A program made the translations under genes and the position numbers. A stretch of 22,963 nt of DNA from an uncultured Clostridia bacterium (lineage in GTDB: Bacteria; Bacillota; Clostridia; Oscillospirales; Acutalibacteraceae), in contig CAMOTT010000016.1 of assembly GCA_946626015.1 (NCBI GenBank), positions 1-22,963 of the forward strand, given 5' to 3'. Shown here piece by piece: positions 5,777 through 12,494 of this stretch (its first letter is position 1; each line of letters starts with the position of its first letter). The notes under the pieces were generated by a model, which had not been told where the DNA came from, did no database searches, and saw nothing but the letters and a program-made list of their open reading frames with translations.

Positions 5777-6745
5777 TCAGTCTTTTTTTACGTTATTCAA
5801 GGGGTTTGAGTCCACGGCGTTGCGGAGCTGTTCGTTGACAACGTGGGTATAGATCTCCGTGGTGGAAAGATTTTCGTGCCCCAGTATGGATTTTATCAGC
5901 AAAATATCCACGTTGCCGTGCTGGTACATAAGGGTGGCGGCGGTGTGGCGCAGCTTATGCACGGAATACCCGTCAAGCCCTGCTTTCTGAAGAAAATGCG
6001 TCACTATGTTTTCAACGGAACGGGGGTTGAGCCTACGCATATTGCGGCTTATAAAAAGGGCTTTTTTATCTTTCACCCCGTCCACCGGGCGTACTTTAAG
6101 GTAAGCTTCAATGGCGGCGATGCAGGCATCGTTAAGGTATACTGTGCGCTCCTTGTTGCCCTTGCCGGTTATTTTTACAGTATTGTCGCTTTTGATATCG
6201 GAGAGGTTCAGCCCCACAAGCTCCGACAAGCGCATACCGCAGTTAAGAAAAAGGGTTATTATGCAGTAATCCCGTTCTTTGTTTTGCCCGTCTATACAGC
6301 CAAGCAGGTCAAGGCTTTGCTCAAGCGTCAGGTACTTGGGCAGAGTTTTTTTCTTGACAGGGGATTCAAGCTCGCTCATGGGATTGTGGTCGATAAGGTG
6401 CTGCTTGTTGTACATATAGTCGAAAAAACGGCGTATGGACACGACTTTGCGGGCGCGGGTGGTGGAGTTGTTGCCCCGTTTATCTTTACAGTAGATCAAA
6501 AAAGAAAAGGCATCATTCAGGGTGACTGAGCCGATAAATTCAACGTCGAGCTTTGAAATATCTATTTTTTCAAGGGGAGTGTCAGCAGGAACAAGCCCCT
6601 TTGACCTTACAACGTACCTGAAAAACAGGCGAAGATCAGAGGCATATTCACACACGGTTTTTGATGATTTTGCTTTGATAACGTCAATGTACTGCAAATA
6701 ATTGCAGACAGCTTCCGGAAGCTGGTCAAAATCCTCTCTACGCAA
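5777..6745 (-). CDS. Tyrosine recombinase, XerC/XerD-like
   Basis: A 322-residue lambda-integrase family recombinase. The N-terminal SAM-like DNA-binding domain (about 8-125) is followed by the catalytic domain. The residues are visible: Arg172 in CGMRLSEL, Lys195 in GKGNKE, His263 and Arg266 in HKLRHTA, His290 in LGHENLSTT, and the Tyr299 nucleophile in EIYTHV. Length and complete residue set fit chromosome-dimer-resolving Xer proteins, but integron-like or element integrases look similar, and no excisionase, att repeats or phage genes accompany it. I chose TTG 6745: GAGGGA lies 7 bases upstream of it, and the longer frame would begin inside the predicted promoter. No dif site was identified. 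Confidence 0.9.
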   Translation of the reverse strand: MRREDFDQLPEAVCNYLQYIDVIKAKSSKTVCEYASDLRLFFRYVVRSKGLVPADTPLEKIDISKLDVEFIGSVTLNDAFSFLIYCKDKRGNNSTTRARKVVSIRRFFDYMYNKQHLIDHNPMSELESPVKKKTLPKYLTLEQSLDLLGCIDGQNKERDYCIITLFLNCGMRLSELVGLNLSDIKSDNTVKITGKGNKERTVYLNDACIAAIEAYLKVRPVDGVKDKKALFISRNMRRLNPRSVENIVTHFLQKAGLDGYSVHKLRHTAATLMYQHGNVDILLIKSILGHENLSTTEIYTHVVNEQLRNAVDSNPLNNVKKD

Positions 6746-6779
6746 GTTATCATCCCTCAGAAATAATATCGACAAAAAA

Positions 6780-6808
6780 ATGATACCATAACTTTCATAA
6801 AAAAGCAA
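6780..6808 (-). promoter_or_regulatory. Promoter of the recombinase gene
   Basis: On the - strand TTGCTT (6808-6803), a 17-bp spacer, then TATCAT (6785-6780) with TGG immediately upstream forming an extended -10. The transcript would begin near 6773, about 28 bases before the chosen TTG start. Confidence 0.65.
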
Positions 6809-7039
6809 TACGGCCGGATTTTGCCGAAAGTTTAAAAAAATCTTAAATTTGACAATATACCTATTTACTTTTTTAAAATAAAATAGTAAACTATGTATTC
6901 AGGCAAGTATTGTGCACTTATTCACAGCGCTAAAAACAGTCTGCAATGCTGTTGCTTCAACGCATCAGGTCAAAATGGTATCATATGAGTAATAAATGCA
7001 AATAATAAAAACTATACTGAATAATAAGGGAGAAAAAAC
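6809..7039 (+). other. AT-rich divergent spacer upstream of nagB with weak promoter candidates
   Basis: TTGACA at 6849-6854 with TAAAAT at 6874-6879 has a long 19-bp spacer. TATCAT at 6979-6984 has an extended TGG but no good -35 box. TTTACT (6864-6869) and AGTAAA (6885-6890) are inverted around the first candidate -10. A DnaA-box match TTATTCACA lies at 6918-6926. I see no clear operator of the NagR/YvoA type. One of these presumably drives nagB; which one is not decided by the sequence. Confidence 0.35.
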
Positions 7040-7765
7040 ATGGATGTACGGATTTTTGATTCTGCTGAGCGCATAGGCCAAGAGGTGGGAAGGCTTATTT
7101 GCGATTATGTGAACAGTAATCCCGAAGCTTGTCTCGGCCTTGCCACCGGTATGACCCCGGTGCCTGCGTATAACTACATAGCAAATGAGTATGCCTGCGG
7201 AAGGGTCAGCTTTGCAAAGGTTACTACCTTCAATCTTGACGAATACTGCGATCTGCCAAAAGAACACAAAAACAGCTTTTATTCATTTATGGTGGATAAT
7301 CTGTTCTCTAAAATCGACATTGACCTTGGAAACGTCAATTTCCTGGACGGCAACGCGCAGGACGTGGAGGCGGAGAGCAAAAGATATGCCGAAAAAATAA
7401 AAGCAGCCGGAGGCATCGACATCCAGCTGCTGGGCATAGGCAGAAACGGGCACATCGGCTTCAATGAGCCTTCGGATAAATTCACGGATGAGGCTTTCAA
7501 AGTCAAGCTGACAGACAGCACGATAGAAGCAAACTCCGTTTTCTTTGACGATATCCCCATGCCCCGTTGGGCGGTGACCATGGGCATCGGGTCAATAATG
7601 CGGGCAAAAAAGATCCTGCTTGTGGCCACGGGAGAGAGCAAGGCGCAGGCTATAAAGAACACAATAGAAGGGGAGGTTACCCCGGAAAATCCGGCCTCCA
7701 TACTCAAACAGCATCCGGATGCAACGCTTTTCATTGACAAGGCAGCAGCCTCGCTCTTAAAGTGA
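7040..7765 (+). CDS. nagB: Glucosamine-6-phosphate deaminase
   Basis: The 241-residue enzyme interconverts glucosamine-6-phosphate and fructose-6-phosphate plus ammonia, linking amino-sugar catabolism to glycolysis. Motifs: substrate loop LATGMTPVPAY (34-44), catalytic NLDEY (65-69, Asp67) and LGIGRNGHIGFNEP (131-144) with His138 and Glu143. Where the E. coli enzyme has Asp141, Asn136 is present, as in the Bacillus-type short enzymes. The length fits the monomeric Firmicute form lacking the C-terminal allosteric extension. The start is ATG 7040 behind AAGGGAG. nagA is not adjacent; the only downstream neighbour is convergent and begins 4 bp after the stop. Confidence 0.96.
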   Translation: MDVRIFDSAERIGQEVGRLICDYVNSNPEACLGLATGMTPVPAYNYIANEYACGRVSFAKVTTFNLDEYCDLPKEHKNSFYSFMVDNLFSKIDIDLGNVNFLDGNAQDVEAESKRYAEKIKAAGGIDIQLLGIGRNGHIGFNEPSDKFTDEAFKVKLTDSTIEANSVFFDDIPMPRWAVTMGIGSIMRAKKILLVATGESKAQAIKNTIEGEVTPENPASILKQHPDATLFIDKAAASLLK

Positions 7766-7769
7766 CAGG

Positions 7770-8018
7770 TTAATCCGCAGGGATAGCGTCCGCCGCCAAA
7801 ACACCGATGGCGGTTATCCCGAGGCAGGGCTTTACGCACGCCGCCAGTTGCTGCGAAAGCTGAGCCGCCCGGTAGTATTCCAGATATGTTCCCGCAAGGA
7901 CAAACAGAATTACCGCAGCAATAAAGATCACAGCCACGAATATACCGCCGAAAATGGCGGCGAATTTGGAGTATTTGTTCATGCTGCGCAGCAGGGAGCG
8001 AATTTCTGCAAGCTTCAC
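7770..8018 (-). CDS. Small single-pass membrane protein of unknown function
   Basis: I do not recognise this 82-residue protein. It starts at GTG 8018, chosen because AGGAGGTGATAACC sits directly upstream, an almost perfect anti-16S match. The N terminus is short and basic (MKLAEIRSLLRSMNKYSK). A strongly hydrophobic span from about residue 20 to 43 forms one membrane helix, followed by EYYRAAQLSQQ and a CVKPC pair (Cys61, Cys65) in a second, weaker hydrophobic patch. It ends four bases from the nagB stop on the opposite strand, with no terminator between them. The strong ribosome binding site and the predicted promoter at 8040-8069 argue it is expressed. Confidence 0.7.
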   Translation of the reverse strand: MKLAEIRSLLRSMNKYSKFAAIFGGIFVAVIFIAAVILFVLAGTYLEYYRAAQLSQQLAACVKPCLGITAIGVLAADAIPAD

Positions 8019-8039
8019 GGTTATCACCTCCTGCATATT

Positions 8040-8069
8040 ATGATACAATAAAATATACGCATTTGGCAA
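8040..8069 (-). promoter_or_regulatory. Probable promoter of the small membrane protein gene
   Basis: On the - strand TTGCCA (8069-8064), an 18-bp spacer, then TATCAT (8045-8040). The start point would be near 8033, leaving a very short leader that still includes the complete ribosome binding site. Confidence 0.5.
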
Positions 8070-8107
8070 ACTGTAAATAATGGTAATGAAATGGGTGAGA
8101 AAGAGTA

Positions 8108-8902
8108 ATGAGTATCGGTATTTCCACCTCCTGTATGTATCCGCTTGAAACGGAGAAATCCCTTGAACTGGTTGCCGGGAGCGGAGTGGACGTTACTGAA
8201 ATTTTCTTTAATTCCCCCTCGGAGCTTAAGCGGCCCATGCTTGAAAAGTTGCGCAGAATAACGGAAAGCGCAGGCGTAAGGGTCAGCTCTGTTCATCCGT
8301 TCTTGTCCTTTGCCGAGGGGTATCTGTTCTTCAGCGAATATGAGCGCAGGTTTGAGGACTCCCTGGAGCTGTATAAAAGCTTTTTTGAGGCCGCCGGATA
8401 TTTAGGGGCGGATATATTGGTCATCCACGGCTGCAAGACCTACGCAAAGTTTCCGCGGGAGGAATATTACCGCCGTTTCGGTAAACTTGCGGAGCTGGGT
8501 GAGAGCTTCGGCGTCAGGGTCTCCCAGGAAAATGTGGTAAATTATTACTCAATGTATCCGGATTTCCTTTACGGAATGAAGGAGGCTCTGGGCAGCAGGT
8601 TCCACATGACCCTTGACGTCAAGCAGGCGCTGAGGTCGGGGTGTAATGCCTTTGAGCTGATCGAAGAGCTGCACGATAACATAGTCAACGTCCATATAAG
8701 CGACAGCAACAGCGAAAAGGACTGCATGATACCGCTGAAGGGTAATTTTGATTTTAAAAGATTGTTTGACACTTTGAGAGGCTACGGCTTTGGCGGTGAT
8801 TATATCGTTGAGCTGTACCGTGACAATTTCGATGATTTTTCCGACGTGGCGGCCTCCGCCGCGCGGCTGAAAGAATTGATGAAACAGAAGAGCTGTACAT
8901 GA
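8108..8902 (+). CDS. Sugar phosphate isomerase/epimerase-like TIM barrel protein
   Basis: A 264-residue protein of the AP-endonuclease-2-like TIM barrel superfamily (xylose isomerase-like). Candidate metal ligands fall at the usual strand ends: Glu141 (VSQENV), Asp170 (MTLDVKQA), His196 (VNVHISD) and Glu235 (YIVELY), with His63 (SSVHPF) and His107 (VIHGCK) lining the pocket. These are typical of metal-dependent sugar or cyclitol isomerases/epimerases; the substrate cannot be read from sequence, and a DNA-repair role is unlikely at this length and with this motif set. ATG 8108 follows GGGTGAGA. A hairpin overlaps its stop codon, so it appears monocistronic. Confidence 0.85.
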   Translation: MSIGISTSCMYPLETEKSLELVAGSGVDVTEIFFNSPSELKRPMLEKLRRITESAGVRVSSVHPFLSFAEGYLFFSEYERRFEDSLELYKSFFEAAGYLGADILVIHGCKTYAKFPREEYYRRFGKLAELGESFGVRVSQENVVNYYSMYPDFLYGMKEALGSRFHMTLDVKQALRSGCNAFELIEELHDNIVNVHISDSNSEKDCMIPLKGNFDFKRLFDTLRGYGFGGDYIVELYRDNFDDFSDVAASAARLKELMKQKSCT

Positions 8903-8924
8903 TCGTTGGTCATGCACAGCTCTT
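8888..8924 (+). terminator. Terminator hairpin overlapping the end of the TIM barrel gene
   Basis: AAGAGCTGT (8888-8896) pairs with ACAGCTCTT (8916-8924), and CATGA (8898-8902) with TCATG (8910-8914), with one mismatched position between. The TGA stop is inside the left arm. The following sequence, TTGTGTATTTG, is T-rich but not a clean run. It separates two convergent genes. Confidence 0.65.
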
Positions 8925-8942
8925 TGTGTATTTGATATTAAA

Positions 8943-9401
8943 TTATGCTAAATGCTTGTGGAGGGCGGCGACAGCGGTCTCAACGTCCGCCTTGACAACA
9001 AGGATGGATATATCCACCTCGGAGGTGGTTATCATACGGATATCCGTGTTCGCTGAGGATACTGCGTCAAATACTGCGGCGGCCACGCCGGGGGTACCCT
9101 TCATCTCCTCGTTGTAAACGGAGATCTTGCAGTTGCCGCTGCTGACGCCGATCTTAAGCTCCGGGTTGTGGTTCCTGAGCTCCGCTACGATGCCGAGGAT
9201 CTTGCCGAAATCCTCATCGAACACCGTAAACGAAAGGCTGGCGTGCTGACCGTTGGGAGAAGCCTGGGAGATCATGTCAACGTCGATCCCGGCTTCGGCG
9301 ATCTTTTTAAAAATATCGGCAATGAGCCTGATGTCGGCAGGGTAGTCGTGCAAAAAAATCAGAGTAATATCCTCTGTGACCGTTATTTTACTGTTTTTCA
9401 T
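8943..9401 (-). CDS. Stand-alone double ACT-domain protein, aspartokinase-regulatory-like
   Basis: The 152-residue protein consists of two ACT units (about 10-80 and 85-150). The segments MKGTPGVAAAVFDAV (100-114) and IRMITTSEVDISILV (121-135) closely resemble the paired ACT domains at the C terminus of aspartokinase, where lysine or threonine binds. No kinase domain is present, and the upstream gene is complete dapB, so this is not a fragment of a neighbour. It is the last gene of the asd-dapA-dapB operon, with AGGGGG before ATG 9401 and a 20-bp gap from dapB. Inference: a lysine-sensing subunit acting on a separate aspartokinase, comparable to the independent beta subunit of Bacillus aspartokinase II. 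A generic ACT regulator is the alternative. Confidence 0.85.
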   Translation of the reverse strand: MKNSKITVTEDITLIFLHDYPADIRLIADIFKKIAEAGIDVDMISQASPNGQHASLSFTVFDEDFGKILGIVAELRNHNPELKIGVSSGNCKISVYNEEMKGTPGVAAAVFDAVSSANTDIRMITTSEVDISILVVKADVETAVAALHKHLA

Positions 9402-9421
9402 AGTCGTGAACCCCCTGTATA

Positions 9422-10174
9422 TTATTCCTTTACAAGATCTTTCATATTGTACATTTTAGGTTCCCTGCCAGCGATGAAAACAGCTGCGTTCACCGCGCCT
9501 GCGGCAAAGACCCTTTTGCTGCCTGCCGAGTGGCTTAGCTTGATGACCTCATCGTGGCCGGCAAAGATTATCTCGTGCTCGCCCACTATCGTGCCGCCCC
9601 GGATGGAGTGTATGCCGATCTCGTTCTTCGGGCGCTTTTCGCGCTTTAAGTGGCGGTCATATTCGTAGCTGGGCTTTTCCGCAAGGGCGCCGGAGATGGA
9701 ATCCGCCAGCATAATGGCTGTGCCGCTGGGGGCGTCCAGCTTCTGGTTGTGGTGAGCTTCAACTATCTCAATATCGTAGTTCGCGCCCAGAACACGGGCG
9801 GCGATCTCCGCAAGCTCGCTCAAAAGGTTGACCCCAAGAGACATATTGAAGCTGAAAAAGATGGGAACCTGTTTTGAAGTCATTTTGAGGAGGTTTATCT
9901 GGTCATCCGAAAGTCCTGTGGTGGCAATAACGGCAGGGGTGTTTGTCTTGAGGGCGTACTCAAGCAGACCTGACAGAGCGGCAGGGTTTGAAAAGTCGAT
10001 AATAACATCCGCTTTGCCGTCAAAATCAAAGGGGCTTGAATATACACTGAAAGGCCTGTCGCCGGCGGATATGTCAATACCTGCCACGACCCGGCAATCA
10101 TCGCGGGAGAGAGTGTACTCATACACTGCGCGGCCCATTTTTCCGTTACAACCGCTTAAAAGTATATTTACCAT
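9422..10174 (-). CDS. dapB: 4-hydroxy-tetrahydrodipicolinate reductase
   Basis: The 250-residue enzyme reduces the DapA product with NAD(P)H to tetrahydrodipicolinate in the diaminopimelate/lysine pathway. It has the nucleotide-binding GCNGKMGR (8-15), ATTG (84-87) and the catalytic EAHHNQKLDAPSGTA (139-153) with His141/His142 and Lys145. It ends with GAVNAAVFIAG and the helix MYNMKDLVKE, as expected. Length is normal. It lies 30 bp downstream of dapA on the same strand and upstream of the double-ACT gene, so it is part of one operon started at asd. Confidence 0.97.
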   Translation of the reverse strand: MVNILLSGCNGKMGRAVYEYTLSRDDCRVVAGIDISAGDRPFSVYSSPFDFDGKADVIIDFSNPAALSGLLEYALKTNTPAVIATTGLSDDQINLLKMTSKQVPIFFSFNMSLGVNLLSELAEIAARVLGANYDIEIVEAHHNQKLDAPSGTAIMLADSISGALAEKPSYEYDRHLKREKRPKNEIGIHSIRGGTIVGEHEIIFAGHDEVIKLSHSAGSKRVFAAGAVNAAVFIAGREPKMYNMKDLVKE

Positions 10175-10204
10175 CTGTTTTTTCGTCCGTTTCTTTTATG
10201 TATT

Positions 10205-11098
10205 TCAGGCGTTTAACAATCCGTGCTTGATAAGGGTCTTGCGAAGCTTTTCCCTGTGCGCCTCGGTCAGGGGGGCGAGGGGAAGGCGGCATTTGCCGAT
10301 ATCCCAGCCCATCATTGCAAGGGCTTCCTTTGCGGGCACGGGATTAACCTCTATAAACAGATCGTTGCAAAGGTCAAGATACTCAAGCTGGAGCTTCGCG
10401 CTGGCGGCAAGGTCTCCGTTGAGAGCGGTCGCCGCGATATCGTGGGCGATCTTTGGCGCGACGTTTGACAAAACGGATATAACGCCCTTGGCGCCGTACA
10501 CCATGAAGGGGGTTATCTGATCGTCGTTGCCGGAATACACGCTGAGATCGTCGCCGCAAAGAGCAATAGTCTTTGCAAGGGCGGAGATGTCTCCATTCGC
10601 CTCTTTGGTTGCGACTATTCTGGGATGGCGTGAAAGCTCGTAGTAGGTTTCGGGCAGGATGTTTATGCCTGTCCTGCTGGGCACGTTATAGAGTATGATC
10701 GGGGTGCTGACCCTGTCGGCGATATAGTTAAAGTGCTCTATAAGCCCGTGCTGAGAGGTTTTGTTATAGTAGGGCGTTACCATAAGCAGGCCGTCAACGC
10801 CGAATTTCTCGGCCTCATTGGAGAGCTGAACGGCATAGGCTGTGTCGTTGCTGCCGGTGCCTGCAATGACGGGGATTCTGCCGCCAACGGTTTCCACGGC
10901 AAAGCGCATCGCCTCTATATGCTCCTCGTTGTTGAGGGTGGCGCCTTCGCCGGTGGTGGCGCAGATGATTATGGCGTCCGTTGAGTTTTCTATCTGATAA
11001 TTTATTAGTTTTTCAAGCACAGGATAGTTGATTTTGTTATCCTCTGTGAAAGGGGTCAGCAGAGCCACGCCGGCGCCGGTGAAAATAACATCTTTCAT
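10205..11098 (-). CDS. dapA: 4-hydroxy-tetrahydrodipicolinate synthase
   Basis: The 297-residue (beta/alpha)8 aldolase condenses pyruvate with aspartate semialdehyde. Lys165 in VATKEANGD forms the Schiff base. Thr48-Thr49 in CATTGEGATL and Tyr137 in YNVPSRTG belong to the proton relay, and Arg142 binds the carboxylate. Length is standard. ATG 11098 has GGAGGA seven bases upstream. It lies 44 bp after asd, which makes its substrate, and 30 bp before dapB, which uses its product, so gene order follows pathway order. Feedback by lysine is common in this family but cannot be read from the sequence. Confidence 0.97.
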   Translation of the reverse strand: MKDVIFTGAGVALLTPFTEDNKINYPVLEKLINYQIENSTDAIIICATTGEGATLNNEEHIEAMRFAVETVGGRIPVIAGTGSNDTAYAVQLSNEAEKFGVDGLLMVTPYYNKTSQHGLIEHFNYIADRVSTPIILYNVPSRTGINILPETYYELSRHPRIVATKEANGDISALAKTIALCGDDLSVYSGNDDQITPFMVYGAKGVISVLSNVAPKIAHDIAATALNGDLAASAKLQLEYLDLCNDLFIEVNPVPAKEALAMMGWDIGKCRLPLAPLTEAHREKLRKTLIKHGLLNA

Positions 11099-11142
11099 AG
11101 GATCGTCCTCCGTGTATCTAAATTATGTTTGGTATATTATAT

Positions 11143-12222
11143 TCAGTCCATGTAGCCCTGTGCACACAACTGCTCGGCGAGCAGCATTGCGCCGCCTGCT
11201 GCGCCGCGGAGAGTGTTGTGGGAAAGGCATACGAATTTGTAGTCGTACTGGGTGTCCTCGCGGAGTCTGCCGATGGAGACTGCCATGCCGCCCTCAAGGT
11301 CGCGCTGGAGTTTGGTCTGGGGCATATTGTCCTCCTCAAAGTAGTTGAGGAAGTGCTCAGGCGCGTGGGGGAGCTTGAGTTCCTGGGGCAGACCTTTGAA
11401 CTCTTTCCAGATCTTTATCATCTCTTCTTTAGAAGGCTTGTTTTCAAAACGCACGAATACCGCACCCATATGACCGTTGGAGACCGGCACGCGGAGGCAC
11501 TGGGCGGTGAAGGCGGGAGAGGTGGCGGGAACGATCTTGTCCCCCTCTATTTTGCCCCAGATCTTGAGGGGCTCTATCTCTGACTTTTCTTCTTCTCCGC
11601 CAATGTAGGGGATAACGTTATCCAGCATCTCGGGCCAGGTCTCAAAGGTCTTGCCCGCGCCGGAGATAGCCTGATATGTGCAGACGAGAACGTCCTTGAC
11701 GCCGAACTTTGACAGGGGGAAAAGCGCGGGAACGTAGCTCTGAAGAGAGCAGTTGGATTTGACCGCGATAAAGCCGCGCTTTGTGCCCAAACGTTTGCGC
11801 TGGGCAGGGATGATCTCCGCGTGCTCCGGGTTGAGCTCGGGTATTATCATGGGTACGTCGGGGGTGTGGCGGTTGGCGCTGTTGTTTGAAACAACGGGAC
11901 ACTCGGCCTTGGCATAGGCTTCTTCAAGGGCGAGGATCTGATCTTTTTTCATATCCACCGCGCAGAAAACGAAATCAACCATTGAGGCGATCTTTTCAAC
12001 GTCTGCCGCCGCGTCCATAACGATGAGATCGGCCATGTTCGCAGGGATGGGGGTGTCCATACACCAGCGTTTGCCCACGGCGTCTTTATATTTAAGGCCG
12101 GCGGAACGGGGACTTGCCGCGATAACAGTAACGTCAAACCAGGGATGGTTCTCCAGCAGAGTGGCAAAACGCTGGCCGACCATACCTGTAGCACCGATGA
12201 TTCCAACTTTGTATTTTTTCAT
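11143..12222 (-). CDS. asd: Aspartate-semialdehyde dehydrogenase
   Basis: A 359-residue NADP-dependent enzyme that reduces aspartyl phosphate to the semialdehyde shared by lysine/DAP, threonine and methionine synthesis. The N-terminal Rossmann loop is GATGMVGQRF (10-19). SNNSANRH (112-119) and the active Cys158 in KSNCSLQSYVPAL mark the larger archaeal/fungal-type form rather than the E. coli type. His251 in VSNGHMGAVFV and LRGAAGGA near the C terminus are further family signatures. ATG 12222 has AAGGAGA upstream. First gene of the asd-dapA-dapB-ACT operon, preceded by a long leader from the promoter at 12434-12462. Confidence 0.96.
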   Translation of the reverse strand: MKKYKVGIIGATGMVGQRFATLLENHPWFDVTVIAASPRSAGLKYKDAVGKRWCMDTPIPANMADLIVMDAAADVEKIASMVDFVFCAVDMKKDQILALEEAYAKAECPVVSNNSANRHTPDVPMIIPELNPEHAEIIPAQRKRLGTKRGFIAVKSNCSLQSYVPALFPLSKFGVKDVLVCTYQAISGAGKTFETWPEMLDNVIPYIGGEEEKSEIEPLKIWGKIEGDKIVPATSPAFTAQCLRVPVSNGHMGAVFVRFENKPSKEEMIKIWKEFKGLPQELKLPHAPEHFLNYFEEDNMPQTKLQRDLEGGMAVSIGRLREDTQYDYKFVCLSHNTLRGAAGGAMLLAEQLCAQGYMD

Positions 12223-12239
12223 TTCTGTATCTCCTTACT

Positions 12240-12258
12240 TTCACCCTTGAACGGTGAA
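12240..12258 (-). promoter_or_regulatory. Hairpin in the asd leader next to the ribosome binding site
   Basis: TTCACC (12240-12245) and GGTGAA (12253-12258) are inverted around 7 bases, ending only a few bases upstream of the asd AAGGAGA. In the - strand mRNA it forms a 6-bp stem. It might modulate initiation, but no known riboswitch core was recognised around it. Confidence 0.4.
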
Positions 12259-12323
12259 GCATATTTTTGATAAGTCAAGCAGCCGCGGAGCAAAAAACAA
12301 TTTGCAAAATAAATAAAAAACAG

Positions 12324-12352
12324 TTGTAAAAAGCGGACAAATACAATATAAT
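12324..12352 (+). promoter_or_regulatory. Promoter of queA-tgt
   Basis: TTGTAA (12324-12329), a 17-bp spacer, then a perfect TATAAT (12347-12352). GACAA (12336-12340) and TTGTC (12352-12356) form an inverted repeat spanning the -10 box, a possible operator. Transcription would start near 12359, giving a leader of about 135 bases. Confidence 0.7.
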
Positions 12353-12433
12353 TGTCTTTAGCCCAAAATCATATTTATGCGGCGTATTCACAATATAGGC
12401 CAAATCCTGAACAGTGTACCTGCTTTTCTTTAA

Positions 12434-12462
12434 ATAATAACATTCTATATGAAAATAGTCAA
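12434..12462 (-). promoter_or_regulatory. Promoter of the asd-dapA-dapB operon
   Basis: On the - strand TTGACT (12462-12457), a 17-bp spacer, then TATTAT (12439-12434) preceded by TGT, an extended -10. The transcript would begin near 12427 and carry a leader of about 205 bases before asd. Confidence 0.7.
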
Positions 12463-12494
12463 ATATTAAATTCAACAAAGTTAGAGGCATAAAA

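Noticed and set aside
5843..6529. 228-codon open frame on the + strand opposite the recombinase
   Set aside because: Covers the conserved catalytic domain coding on the other strand; no independent promoter or family.
6746..6808. Longer recombinase start at 6808
   Set aside because: It would begin inside the predicted -35 box and adds a hydrophobic stretch not expected in a recombinase; TTG 6745 has a well-placed GAGGGA.
6918..6926. Exact TTATNCACA DnaA box upstream of nagB
   Set aside because: About one such match is expected by chance in 23 kb on two strands, and it is isolated.
12223..12427. Lysine riboswitch or T-box before asd
   Set aside because: No L-box core or T-box GGTGG-ACCGCG motif is visible; only weak stems are present.
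12353..12494. preQ1 riboswitch before queA
   Set aside because: No preQ1-I or preQ1-II type core (short G-rich hairpin with A-rich tail pairing) could be found in the leader.
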